From: Stenopsyche tienmushanensis
Lineage: Eukaryota; Arthropoda; Insecta; Trichoptera; Stenopsychidae
Assembly: GCA_008973525.1 (NCBI GenBank)
Contig: WACJ01000293.1
Coordinates: forward strand, 124,001-188,000
Direction: 5' to 3'
DNA: 64,000 nucleotides
Made by a program: the position numbers and the translations under genes. Each line of letters starts with the position of its first letter. Position 1 is the first letter of the stretch. Of this stretch, positions 23,500 through 35,400 are shown piece after piece. The notes below the pieces were generated by a model. That model was not told the origin of the DNA. It worked only from the letters and a program-made list of their open reading frames with translations, and made no database searches.

Positions 23500-24237
23500 T
23501 GATGACTGTGACTATGTTAAATTCGTTGTTCTATGATCGATATCGATAAACTTCAGCGTATTTCAACATGCGATCTTCTTCTCCAACGACAAAATAGCCG
23601 ACCATTTTTGAAGAGACTTATCACTGGAGATGAAAGTTGGATACTCTATGAGAATATCCAACGTAAACAATCTTGGACCAAGGGTACAAAAGTTTTAACT
23701 GTAGCTAAACCTGGCCTACATCTAAAAAAAGTTTTGCTATGCATTTGGTGGGACTGGAAGGGGGTAGTTTATTATGAGCTACTTCAGCAAGATGAAACGA
23801 GCAATTCAATAAAATATTGTTTCCAACTAGACAATGTAAAGGATGCAATTGTCAGAAAACGGCCAGAATTAGCGAACAGACGAGGCGTTGTTTTTCATCA
23901 CGATAACGCCAGGCCTCATGTTATAAGAGGTTCGTCAGAAATAAATTATTATCATTTGACTGGGACGTTTTACCTCATCTTTTATACTCTCCAGACATTG
24001 CCCCTTCAGATTATTATTTATTTCTTTCATTGAAAAATTCTTTATGTGATCAATATTTTGCCAACAAATCTGAGAAATTTTGGCGAGAAGGCATTATGAG
24101 GTTTCCGGAGAGATGGAGAAAGGTAATAGAACAGAATGGATCATATATTATTCATTAAATTTTGATGTAATACAAATAATTGTTTATTTTTTTCTTAATA
24201 TGAAAACGAAAGAAACTTATGGGACACCCTAATATTT
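23500..24237 (+). mobile_element. mariner transposon relic, catalytic and C-terminal part plus right TIR
   Basis: The reading at 23533-24033 carries FLKRLITGDESWILYENI (first catalytic Asp), KKVLLCIWWDWKGVVYYELL and GVVFHHDNARPH (second Asp). A frameshift near 23935 then moves the reading to the third-Asp region, SPDIAPSDYYLF, and on to a C-terminus ending at a stop near 24160. A right terminal repeat ends in TTATGGGACACCCTAA at about 24237. The N-terminal DNA-binding half and the left TIR are missing or unreadable. The three Asp residues survive, but the frameshift makes the copy inactive. Confidence 0.88.
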
Positions 24238-24239
24238 TA

Positions 24240-24870
24240 TTCTCTAGGGATAGTTCTGATTTTCAACCTATCAACCAATACAGTAGCCGTGGTAATCCGA
24301 TTAACATTTTGCAAGGCGATGTCGGATTGTCCAATTTGTCGGACTATAGAGTACTCCCCCCGACCCCTTGTAATCCGGATTTTTTTAGAAGGGACTACTT
24401 GTAATCCGAAAATGTATGAAAATGTTGAGATATACATAGACTCAATGGTCATAGTAGTTATAAATAATATAAACTTGTTACCATCATCAAATGTATTCCA
24501 TGACATTTTTGCTATAAAGTCTTCTTTTTTGTTATCTCCTTATAAAACAACTTTGCTTTCATGGCCAATATGAGCCCAAAAATAGGTGAATGCCTATTTC
24601 TTTTCTACAGAAACTACATATACAAAGCTTTTTCCATCTCTGGATGTTAAGCTTTATCATAAATTGTGGATTATATTACGCTGTACTCACTTGTCAAGCT
24701 TTACCGTACATATGTACTATATCTGTATTGGGATGTCGGATTACAGGGGGTGGCGGATTAGATCGGGGCCGGATTACCGCGGGTATGCTGTATAATATTC
24801 TTATTTTTTTCATGATGTGTGTCTTCCAAGTTAAGCGTATATCCAGGGTATTTTATTTCATGTTTTTTGA
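24240..24870 (-). mobile_element. Second Jockey fragment, split by a later insertion
   Basis: Bases 24240-24280 and 24796-24870 are each clearly similar to consecutive parts of the Jockey relic near 2738-2860, in the same orientation (GATAGTTCTGATTTTCAACC, then GTCTTCCAAGTTAAGCGTAT). They are interrupted by about 510 bp of unrelated DNA. This is the coding strand reversed, as in the first copy. It encodes nothing intact. Confidence 0.75.
24284..24790. mobile_element. pogo-type TIR element inserted in the Jockey fragment
   Basis: The left end reads TA-CAGTAGCCGTGGTAATCCG. The right end read in inverse is CAGCATACCCGCGGTAATCCG, followed outward by TA. The ends share CAG, a CCGyGGTAATCCG core and the TA target of the pogo/Tigger group. 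Extra copies of the TAATCCG motif lie just inside each end. No transposase is legible inside, so this is a non-autonomous copy. Its boundaries coincide with the break in the Jockey sequence. Confidence 0.72.
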
Positions 24871-24879
24871 TATATTTGT

Positions 24880-25200
24880 GCATTAAATTTTATGTTCCGC
24901 TTTAAAAAAATGAACCTAGAGCGACACTCAATGATTATCATGATCTAATTTATGACCAAAACACATCCGTACATTCTTATCATCACTTGTTGATTCAAAT
25001 TATTATTTGATTTCCATTTCAAAAGTTATTATGCATCAAACGTCTTTAAGTTATGATCAAGATATTACGATTCACAATCTTATTCTTTGAGTTATTGGAA
25101 ATTATCAATATAAACTGATATTTCTAAATTCAAAATAATAGCAGTGAACATATGATGATTAGACACCCAGATTTTTATCATCAATGACTTAATTGAACAT
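24880..25200. other. AT-rich spacer, nothing identified
   Basis: No coding signal or repeat end seen. Confidence 0.3.
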
Positions 25201-26900
25201 TTTATACGCCCTGAAATACTGAAAATATTAACCAATTCAATACAAGGACAAAAACATCCTGAAAATGTACTTCATCAGAATTTAAAAATATATTTATATG
25301 ATATGGTTCAACCTTGCTTCGGATTTTTTTCTGTCGCAGCGGCTCCATTATGCTGTTAATTTTAATCGCCTCATTTTGGGCAATGCAACATGAATGCAAT
25401 TGATATGAGCGCCCATGAATGTCACTTAAGGTGATTCCATCTTCCAATTGCATTTCAATTCGATAAAAGTTCTCAATACAAATATATTCTTCAATTCGAT
25501 CCGCATTGTTGAAATCCTGTTTGAATTGTCGCCGGGTCTGGAACACCTTGATATGTGCTTGATAAGCGAGAAGATTCTCATTTTTTTGCCTTATTTTCAT
25601 GTGCTTGATGTCTGTTTTGTTTCGCGAATGTGCAATTGCAGCTAAAGGTCAATTATTGATTATTCTATATTTAATAAGACAATAAAAAAGCATTTATTTT
25701 TTTGTTGATCACTTTGTTATCGACGTGATTTTATATTTTTCTCCTCTAATTGACCGACAGCAAATACTTTCACATGCAAATTTTTAATATGCATATAAAT
25801 TCATTTGAAGAGATAAAAGATTGCCCCCTATCCAAAAAAATTACATGCACATGGGAATTTATAAAATAATGGGATGTATTTATTTCTTTGAATCACTATA
25901 TCGTTTATTTGTAGAATATCTGCATATCATTACATTGTGTCCAATTATAGTTACTTTGACTATAAGTTACCAATATTTTTACAATTAAAGTTGGATTTTA
26001 TACATTTACATTAATATATTTTAACTAAAGGCTTTATAATAAAAAAAATGTTTATACAAATACCATGTCTTTTTTCATAAAATACGCCTAAATAATGGGA
26101 TAAGTTATGACATATTTATGTATGCTATTATTATATTATACGTTGTTCTCATCTTATTGCACAGAGTTTCATCTTGAGTAAAACTTTGCTGGAATATATA
26201 TTAAATTAAAAATATTCTTCAAATTGTGATTTTAATATCGCCTTTTTTCGTATCAAATTACAACGCTGTAAATCATTTTCATAAATACATCTTTCTTTAT
26301 TCTCTATATTTTGCATTGCATCGGTTCATGATCCTTCCCAAGAATTTATTCATTGATAAAAAACGCTCATTTAAACATCGCTTTAATTGCATGCAAGTAA
26401 TTTGACATTTTAGATTTAAGAAAGGATCATTAGATTTTAAAGTGGCCATTGTTCTATCGTGCTGATCCGACGTAATGATCTCTCGCTTGTGTTCTAGAAC
26501 TCGGTTGTGCAACAATTCCAGGAATTTCGAATGCATTTTATTGTTTGTTCGTCATCTATGTAGCATCTCGTCGTGATCTGACTTGATAATCTTCCCGCAT
26601 ATTCAAAATAAACACATTGCGAACCGGCAGCTATTTAAATTGTGGCCATTGGCGTGGGAGAATGCATTCAATAAATGCACTCGGGGGCTTTCAAAAGCAG
26701 CAGCTTTATATGCGGGTTCAAATTAAATAAAATCAAACCCAATGTGCACACAATGAGTTCGTCCAAAAGAAAGCAATGATGCGAATTGTGCGATGGCAAT
26801 CATTTGCAATTGTGCTTTTGGATGCAGCTTGCAGGGATCGTCACTTAATGCATTGTTATATTATGGAATTGTTCAGCAGTTATTTTGTAACATTATCTAA
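25201..26900. other. Unique, moderately GC-rich blocks, possible regulatory DNA
   Basis: Two patches (about 25200-25650 and 26290-26880) have higher complexity and GC than the neighbouring AT-rich DNA and no transposon hallmarks. Open minus-strand frames over them (132 codons at 25202-25600, 79 at 26297-26536) show no domain. They might be conserved non-coding elements in or near the myoglianin locus. This is judged from texture only, and cross-species alignment would decide it. Confidence 0.3.
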
Positions 26901-29040
26901 ATAATTATTTAAAATATAATAGAGGAGTGTATATTCAAAACAATAGATCTATCATAGAAAAGCATAGTAAAGTCTAATATTTCCATATTGAAATATTAAG
27001 TCAGTAATGATCATCACATTACATCGTATGTCATGTCTATGGTTTCATTGTATTACAATAACCTAATGAGATTTCCATGTTATAGATCCAGGTATATTTA
27101 AATGTCTGAATTAATACTAATTTTTTCTGCAAATAATTAATATATAACTGTGTTAAAATCAATGGTGGAAATAAAAAAGTTTTCAATCATTGCGAAAATA
27201 TATTTAAACAAGTCTTGGAAATTTTAGTTGTATTTGGAAGACATTTAATTAGTTTTTATATTCTATAGTTTTATGAAAATATACTCTTATTGAAAATATG
27301 AGATCATTTTTAGCTATGTCTAATAATCCTGTGCAAATATAATACAGCAGGCTGTTCATGTGAGGTCCTTGAATACAAAGGACAACTCTATGTATTAAAT
27401 TCATTTATTTCCTTCGTCCTTTATGACGTCCATCATAAGGATGCGGGTGGTTGACGAGTAATGAATACTTCGCCCGAGGAAGTGTGACATCGTCTTTTTG
27501 CCTTTTTGACGTAGACAACCATTGATATTTCAGAATAAAGATTTTGCTTCGATTCAGCCTTAAGACATCAATGAAACTCTTATCTTATGAAGATTGTGTT
27601 ATTTAATAATATTTAACAAAAAATTACACAAGAATGATTTATTCAATGATAATAATTTCACAAATTTTAAATGCTCAAAACAACCAATGCGCTCTAAGCA
27701 TTTAAAGACACTTTGTAGATATGACACATTAAAAAATTTAATTCGCGGTTCATGCATCGCGATTCTTCATCAAAGCCGAGACTGTCTTGCAATTTTAATT
27801 CCCCGAGTGCTTTGTCTAAATTAGCTGAAAGTGACGATGTGTGTGAGGAGTCATAAGTCATGGTGGCCTCTGCCCCATCGAATCATCCTGATATATTGCC
27901 GAAATTGAATGATTCTGATATATTGTCTGGTTGATTGATGGCGCTTAAGTGCAGACAGATACACTTGGATCAGAATATATTTGCTCGGCTAGACAAGCTC
28001 CAGACGATTCCTGGCCCACACATTTGTCCACCGCTCGATTCCATGCCAGACACGTACATCTAATTAAAAGAACTTGTCCAATTTTCAATCTGATGAGTAC
28101 CTCTTGCATAAAACTTCAATTGCTACTCCAACACTTGTTTGGTTGCATAATATGAGAGTTTTGTTTTTAAAAATGAAAGTGGTTTGCATTAAATCTCAAA
28201 GTCGGAGATGACAGCGAGTATGAAGCGTAACTGTTGAATAGAGCTCAGCTAAACATAAATTAATTGAAACAATCATATTTTGCTTCTAAATAATATATAT
28301 CTTTTTATGGACCGTAAAGTGTTAACGCAAGAGAAATTATTCTATTGATAAGATTCGATTTAATAAGATTAATTTTATTACGTGTATGAAAATGGTATAT
28401 GTTTTATATGCGAAAGGATTAACATTAATCAAAAAACATGATGTTCTAGGTCTATAATACTAAAACCTAATAATATCTCCAAATTTTGATATTATATTAT
28501 ATAAGCACAATATTAAAATTTACTATAGCAAACATCAAATGTCAGACAGTGTCAATTAATTTTTTCATTGAAATAAATTTAGGTTTATTAAATTACATGC
28601 AATTCATCCACATGTTGCACATCAAGATATGGCAAATTCGTTGACATTTATGAATTGAATGTCAACGAATTCATGCAAAACTGTATAAATGGACGACGTT
28701 ATAATTAGAAGATCGAATATATATAGTTAATAAAAACATCGAAACAACATTTAAAACTAATGATACTTTCGATGATCGCTCATCTTATCTCTTATGGAAA
28801 TCGTCTGATATGATTTTAAAGCTTTATATGTATGAATCTTAATTTGTAAATTAGGAGTAATCGATTGGATGTATTTTTATAAGGCAAATTCATCACAGTT
28901 TTGTCGTGTATTTTGAATGCTCCTATTCCACACCACCCAGGAGGTTGGAGCAGAGGGTGCGTTTTTTTATAGAGGTCTCCCCAGGAGGCCTAATCCTCTT
29001 TCCAATATAAATACTTAAATATAATGATTGCATAAAGTAA
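26901..29040. other. AT-rich spacer with one strong small hairpin
   Basis: No gene recognised. The stretch includes the 14-bp hairpin annotated at 28635-28671 and a small GC-richer patch near 28920-29000. Confidence 0.3.
28635..28671. repeat. Short perfect inverted repeat, 14-bp arms
   Basis: AATTCGTTGACATT (28635-28648) and its exact complement at 28658-28671 are separated by 9 bases. The arms could form a small hairpin. I have no function to assign. Confidence 0.7.
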
Positions 29041-30299
29041 ATATCACAGCCATATTATTAGTAATTCGAAAGGATCGAGCGATTCAAGCAGAATCACCGT
29101 GGGTATCGTTCGAAATATTTTTTCGGCGGACCGGCAAAGATGGACTGTCGAAAAGAGCATTCGATTCGGAATTGTGAAATGTGGCCGGCATGTGCATGAA
29201 TTAAATTAATGCGGTTGCAAAAACCCGGATACAGTGTGTACTGTTGCTAAGTATGCGAGCAAACAGTGATAATGAAAATCAGCATAAGTGAATGATCGTG
29301 TTGCAAATTTTAATACAAAATTTATTCCATGCCGAACGTTTCGCGTTATCCGAGCGGGCCGGAAGCTCTCCAGGAAAACTGCCGCATTGGCGGATGCGGC
29401 GGCTCTCGCAGGAGTGCAGCTTCCCGGTCAGATGCACCCGCTAGCGCATTTCAAATAAAATCATACGCATAAAAGTAGAATGCGCGGAGATTGATTCGAA
29501 TTGCGCATCGAATCGCTTGAAAAGTGTGCAAATTCGAGCGATGCGATTTGATTTGGTGGCGCAACGCCGGATGGAATATATTTTGGGAAGCCCTGCCTTC
29601 GAAGCGCGAGGTTTATTTTCGGACGATGACGGGCTGTCATCGCATTTAGCACCTCGTCTCTATGGAGAATCGATGTAGGTGTTCGTTATGAAGCACGTGT
29701 CCGCGAAAAATGTGCCCAAATTGAGTTATGCAATTGGTGACGCCGATTCCGTTCGACGTCCTTTATTGATACTTTTTTTTTGAAGGCGATAAGAGTAAAA
29801 GTCGGAGAAATGGCACGATCGTGATATCGGACGTGTCCCTGAACGGAACATTAAATTCGCGGACCATTTGATGGGTTCGAAAAAAACGGAGATAAAGTGA
29901 AATGGTCCAAGTTATCACTTTCACTCGCAATTATCCTTCAACTTTTTATCGCGCGTCGGCGGATCGCCGCGTCGAGACTGATAGTGCAAGTTCCGTCCGG
30001 CCGGATAGAAAGTCGCCGATTGAAAAAATATTTCGAACTGTGTAGCGATTGCAGAAAGAAAATCGCGCGCCAAATTTAGCATCGTCCTTATCTCGAACGA
30101 TTCAGGAAATTAAATTTATCGCTGCGAGAGAACATTGACCTGATAAATTTGTAAACATATCGTTCGTCGAGAGATTTTGATGGATTTGACCGAATGCTGC
30201 CTTCGAAAGCTGATGGCTTCGCACTTTCGAGGGAAATATTTTCGGTCGTCGTGATCAGAATGAGATGAGAATGAGGGTGTGAAAAGCTCCAATACTAAC
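29041..30299. other. Intron 1 proximal region of the myoglianin gene
   Basis: Immediately downstream of the exon 1 donor (GTTAGT reading from 30299), this DNA is unusually GC-rich and complex for the window and free of recognisable transposons. It could hold intronic regulatory elements. No second myoglianin exon was recognised here. Confidence 0.4.
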
Positions 30300-30741
30300 G
30301 AGGAAAAGCGTAGACTGTCTCTGTGCGCGCGTGGAAATCGTCGTCGCGGTCGTCCCGGTAGAAGTGCGGCGAGGGTTGATCGCCGAGCATGTCGGGGTCG
30401 GCGGCCGAGGGGCGGCCGTGCTGGTAGCGCTCGACGAGGTCCGGGGGCACGCGCGGCAGCACGCGGCCCGTGGTGTTGGGCGCGTGCGCGAAGCCCAGTC
30501 TGGCGAGCACGTGCTCGCGGATGAGCGCGAGGTTGAGCTCGCGCACTTCCGTCCTCAGCCGGCAAGCGGCGCACAGCAGGCTCGAGTTGTCGGGGGGTCG
30601 CAGTCGCGCCGGGGGCTTGTCGGCCGGGTCGCAGCCGGGGCCGGAAGCGAGCCCTCCGGCGGCGCCTCTGCCTCCGCCCCCGCCGGCGGCCACCGCCGCA
30701 GCCGCCAGCGCCAGCGCCGCGGCCACCGCCAGCAAGCGCAT
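30300..30741 (-). CDS. myo: Myoglianin precursor (myostatin/GDF11-class TGF-beta ligand), first coding exon only
   Basis: Members are secreted as a prodomain plus cystine-knot dimer and signal through activin-type receptors. Known roles of myoglianin include muscle, neuron remodelling and moulting control. This exon gives about 147 residues. A signal peptide (MRLLAVAAALALAAAAVAA) is followed by a Gly-rich stretch. Then come CAACRLRTEVRELNLALIRE and HVLARLGFAHAPN, matching the prodomain start C-x-x-C-x-x-R...IRE-x-I-L-x-K-L-x-x-x-x-A-P-N. The exon ends with DDDFHARTETVYAFP, the counterpart of myostatin's DDDYHATTETI just after the BMP1/tolloid cleavage region. N-glycosylation sites are at N-S-S and N-T-T. 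An in-frame TAG at 30754-30756 fixes the ATG. The donor is C|GTTAGT at 30299, phase 1. The mature ligand exons were not found in the window. Antisense open frames here are GC by-products. Confidence 0.9.
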
Positions 30742-31035
30742 CTCACGGGCCCGCTATTCGAGTCGTGCGCGTGCGCGTGCAGTTGCACCTGCGCGGGCAC
30801 CGCCACTGGCGCCCTCGTGCCCTCTCCTCGTGCGGCCGCGCTCGAGCGTCGCTAGCATTCTCCCGGAGGCGCGGGATCGCGGGATCGCGGGAAGCGCGCG
30901 AGCGACGGCTTGCGATGCAGCGCTTCCGTGCCAGCGCCTGCCAGCGCGTTTGAGCGCCAGCGCCGCTCTCCTCCTTATATAACCCACCTTCTCACCCACC
31001 AGCGCCATCTGCCGACCGTCCCACCACCCACCGCA
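30742..31035 (-). promoter_or_regulatory. myo: GC-rich promoter and 5' UTR of myoglianin
   Basis: Extremely GC- and CpG-rich DNA continues upstream of the ATG to about 31035, then drops abruptly to ordinary AT-rich sequence. With the coding exon, the island covers roughly 700 bases. It contains the TATA box below and a likely start site near 30950, which would give a 5' UTR of about 210 bases. Confidence 0.6.
30974..30981 (-). promoter_or_regulatory. TATA box for myoglianin
   Basis: Read on the minus strand this is TATATAAG, a consensus TATA box in otherwise GC-rich DNA. A CTCAAAC initiator-like sequence lies about 30 bases downstream (near 30951), the standard spacing. The combination with the upstream edge of the GC island supports a focused promoter. 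Confidence 0.7.
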
Positions 31036-31203
31036 CACCACCCGACACACACCGCACACTTTCCGCGATGCATTTCTCTCGTGCTCCTTCGACCACATTC
31101 ACTTTCCACACTTTTTCTAAAAACTAATTTTACCAATACGGAAAATCAAAGCAATTTGTTTATTTACAACTATGCAGTCTTTAAAAAAATATATGCATTA
31201 GAG

Positions 31204-32450
31204 CAGGGGTTTTTAAGCTTATTGCTGTATAGGACGGACTTTTATAAAATAAGATTTGCACACATAGCAAAACATAAATATTATTAACATTTAAAAAAAA
31301 AAACTAAATTAACAAAGCACATTTAGTGCAATCCTTAACATCCTTAACATTGCATTTCACTTCACTTATTTTATAAAGCAAGGAGCGTAAGATGATAAAC
31401 CCAATCGTAAATGATTATCTAGATTGGCATTGGTAAATCGAGATTTTGTTTTTGAATTTACTATATTCTTGGTGGAAAATAAAGATTTGCACAAATATGT
31501 AGAACCAACACAGGTTTTAATTTTGGATACTTTTTATGGTCAGCTAAATTTCAAATGTTTTTAGTCAGTCTGTTCGATTTTAAGACTGTGTCTTCAATTT
31601 TTCAATTTTTGGTGTGTCTTCTTGAAGAATCTTCGCTATGGAATTAAAAATTTTAGTAATGTCTATGTCTGTATTGAAAGATTTAAAGTATATATATAAC
31701 CACCAGGATCAATTATGGAAATTGCTGGAATCTATTTTCAAATTGCTTTAAAAGTGTTTTAAGATGAACAATAAATAAATTTAAACACCAATCACTTTTT
31801 GCATCCTTGGAAAATATGCAAGAGATTTTTTCGCAAAATCATATTTGTAATATAAAAGAAGATCAGTTTGTGTGGAATTGTCCTTTTCTACAAGGGCTTT
31901 AAATACTCTGTATGGCAAAGGATTTATTCGAATATTATTGATTATCTTCAGAACGACATACATTACATTATCAAAGGATAATATTTTGCCACATAATGCT
32001 TCTTGATGAATAATACAAAGATAATGCATAAAATACGGATATAAGAAGATGGAAAAACATAATGCAGGATATAACATTAGTAACTGTTTTTGCAAACCAG
32101 AAATTGTGGTATCCTCATTCAAACGTTGGTCTCATTTATGGATAGTTTAATAAATTGCTTCTGTATTATTATGGATTAATCTGAACTTGTGGGTATATTT
32201 GCAGAAAAAATCAACACCCAATCGGGGACAATCAACTGAAAAAAATCTTCACTTTCAAGTGCAACAAATGCAAATATTTTGCTTTGAATTTTTATTAAAT
32301 TTAATTGACGAAGTCAATCATATAAGCGAAATATTTTGTTTGAATTAGTTAAATTGAGTCACAAATCACTCTCTTTAGACAACTAACGTATTTAAGTGTT
32401 AAGAATTAAACGATTATAAGCTTAAATATCTTCAGATTGTTTTCTCATAA
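31204..32450 (-). mobile_element. hAT transposon relic (Charlie/GTF2IRD2-like transposase)
   Basis: A terminal-repeat-like CAGGGGTTTTTAAGC begins at 31204, as in Charlie-type hAT ends. The minus-strand reading from about 32122 to 31781 has CIIHQEALCGKIL, VMYVVLKIINNIR and FKALVE, the pattern of hAT proteins related to GTF2IRD2 (HCIIHQEALC...VMxxVxxxVNxIR). Further on, near 31510-31380, GSTYLCKSLFS and SRFTNANLDNHLRLGLSSY match the C-terminal hAT dimerisation domain. Stops and frameshifts separate the parts. The right end and 8-bp duplication were not identified. It lies just outside the myoglianin promoter island. Confidence 0.82.
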
Positions 32451-35400
32451 TTTAAGACGTTTCTTTTGATTTTATAAACTTGCGCAACCCTTCCGGTGTT
32501 ATCCACGAACCCTAAAATGTATTTTAATTTGCCACAGATCCCTTCAACGATTACCGCTGGGGGTCGGTAGAAACCACATTGAGAGCTTTAGATCTTGTTT
32601 TCTTGTAAAATCATAAGGTTGTAAAATATTTCCATGATATTGCGTTTGAAAAAAATAGATGAACTCAATTTCTTGGACAAAATGCATTATTTTCATCATA
32701 TCAAAAAATCAAATTATACTTCTTGCTGATATTTTGTATAATATAATAATATAACCGTTTGAGTGGAAAGCAGTGTTATATCTTTTATTATGCGCGATGG
32801 TACGTTTTGCGTTGTGTTTGCATATATTTTATTTTGTATGTAATAGTTTTATACAAGATTATTTTTATATAAATTGAGATGATTAAAGATGTGTTCCTTA
32901 TTAATAAAGTGCATTTTTTTAAAAATCGAATCATTATTTGCAATAAAAATAGTTTTTGTGCAGAAAAATATTTTAGTAATGATTAATGCAATTGAAATTA
33001 TTACTCTATTTAAATCCATGCAAAACAATTGGGTTTGTCCATCCCCATTATTTATCAAATCCTTAACTGACGATCTATCATTATTTTTGCTAGTTTCTTA
33101 GTCTCAAAATGAGGTATTGTCTTAAAACTAATGTTATATTTTCAATAAATGTCACTATAAATACAAAAAAGATAATTTATATCTTATTTTTACATTACCA
33201 TCCATCATTCCAGATATTATATATAAATTTGGCTATTATGACGTTGGTTAAAGTTATTTTGCTCGAGGGATAAAAGTCAGATATTTGTTATGAGAAGGAG
33301 TTCATGGGCTTAATAAGTTTGGGTACCACTGGTATAAATGATTAAAAATATAAATTGGAGTTGTTTCACACAAACCCATTAGAAATATACATGTAATCTT
33401 GAAAAGTTCAAATGTACTATGATAACATTATAAAGAGATTTTTTTAAATTACTTAAAACTCTATACGGTCTTTATTTTATACACAAAGATCACAAAAGTG
33501 ATCTTTGTGGTCAGCTTTAGACAAAGGAAGTTTTCACAGAATAATCGCATTTTTTCCCCGATAAACTAACGTGAACCATTAACATGTTTAGGTTTCGTTG
33601 GATATTTAACGATAAATTGAATATGACAACGCTTATTTCTTGAAAAACCACAAAAAGTATTTACATTGTATGCAAATAAAGGACGTTTGATGATTTTCAA
33701 CCAAAATTAACATCCTGCTATTTCATTATGTTGCCTTCTGTTTGTATTGTAAGGGTATGGATTGCAGTTTTGATGATTAATGTACAATCATTTTATCTGA
33801 AATTTTAGCTACTTCTTCTGCATGATTTTTTATTTATTATAATTAAATTATTTTTGTCTGTAATCTCAAAATATCCCAAATCCCAAAATATGTAGAAAAT
33901 CCTTTGACTTCAACACAACTTCTTATATTTTGGTTAAATAGAATTTTATTTTAATAGAATTGATTTGTATTTCTTACATTTTGTACATTTCAAAGGCTAT
34001 ATTTAATCTACTGAATAAATCATTTAAGAAAAAAATATTATTAAGAATTCCCATGGGCTGAAGTTTGAACTTTCAGATCGATTATCATAGGTTAAAATAT
34101 GAAGACAAGAAATATGGTTGGAAGACCACATTTTTAAAATAAAAAGACGATTTTAATCTAAATGATTTCCTTGACTTTACTTTGAACAGATTTTAAAACA
34201 ATATATATTATAATAGAATAAACATGATTTTAACAATCAGGAAACATAAATTATGTTTATGTAATTGATTTGGTTTATTCAGAACCAGGACTAAAGGCCT
34301 ACAGATGTAAGAATATAGAGTAACATTAAATTTACATCTTGAACGTTAGATCTTTTCAATGCTTTAAGACTTTTTCTTTCTCTTATTTAATAATAATATT
34401 TTTTCATGTTATATTATTTTTGAAATATCTTTAAACCATTATTTTTAACTGCCATATTGTATGACACTTGAATAATCTGCGGATATCCTGGTTTTGACCC
34501 TTCAACGGCGAGAACAGAAGTGCTTTCATATCATAGAATAGAGTTGAAGTATGTATGTGCATAGTGTCGTTTTGTTCTCACCCAAATGGGTCGTTTAGCT
34601 GAGCTAAAAATATCAAATGATTGTAGAAATTCCTATTAAAAAAAATGTTGAAATAAATGTCAGTATAGTCATCTGGATCGTTCATGGAGAGAAAGAGTCC
34701 TTGAGGTCATTAAAACTAAGCTAGCGTCGTCATAAAATATAATTGCTTCAAATCTCTCGAGTGATTACATGTCAACATTGTATGATTATACTGTAATTAA
34801 TTCGCAATATGATAAAAAATAAATAAAAAACATGTTTCTTGATCCATTTAGATCAAGAATCCAATCATCTTCGCACACTATGATCGATCAATTGAGATGT
34901 TTTTATTGAAACCGCGCTCAGTGAGAATATATTAATCGAGGGATCTTATGCGTTGCACTTTGGCTGTTTATTTTTATTAAACAAATTTTTCAAAAATCCA
35001 CGGTAAATAGTTGAACAAACACGTTGATGACATTGAAATTATTTATGTACACAGATATAACTGTCGTCAAGCAATAGCAGTATATTGTCAAAATGTTGGC
35101 TTTGTTCTTTCATATCAATAAAATGTACGTTCGAAAATATATTTATTGATCAAGCGTTGATTTACATTTATCCGCGTTACAACTTTGATTGTTGTTAACC
35201 TGTTGTCAACGGCTACAAATTTATAACGAGATAATTTTTATTCCCTGTATTAAACACAATATTCAATATCAATAAGTTGCTGCGTGCGCAAAAAATGAAG
35301 TATGTCTGTCTGTACGCCTGTTTATTATTTATATAATTCCACATTCCGCGAGCTATCATTCTTATACAGCGATTTTGGCATCATTTAAATGATGCAAATA

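Noticed and set aside
25202..25600. 132-codon minus-strand open frame
   Set aside because: It resembles no known domain, has no splice or promoter context, and I could not fit it to missing myoglianin exons.
30279..31098. Several long open frames on both strands overlapping myoglianin exon 1
   Set aside because: They are Arg/Ala/Pro-rich antisense or out-of-frame readings caused by the GC-rich island. Only the frame with signal peptide and prodomain motifs is supported.
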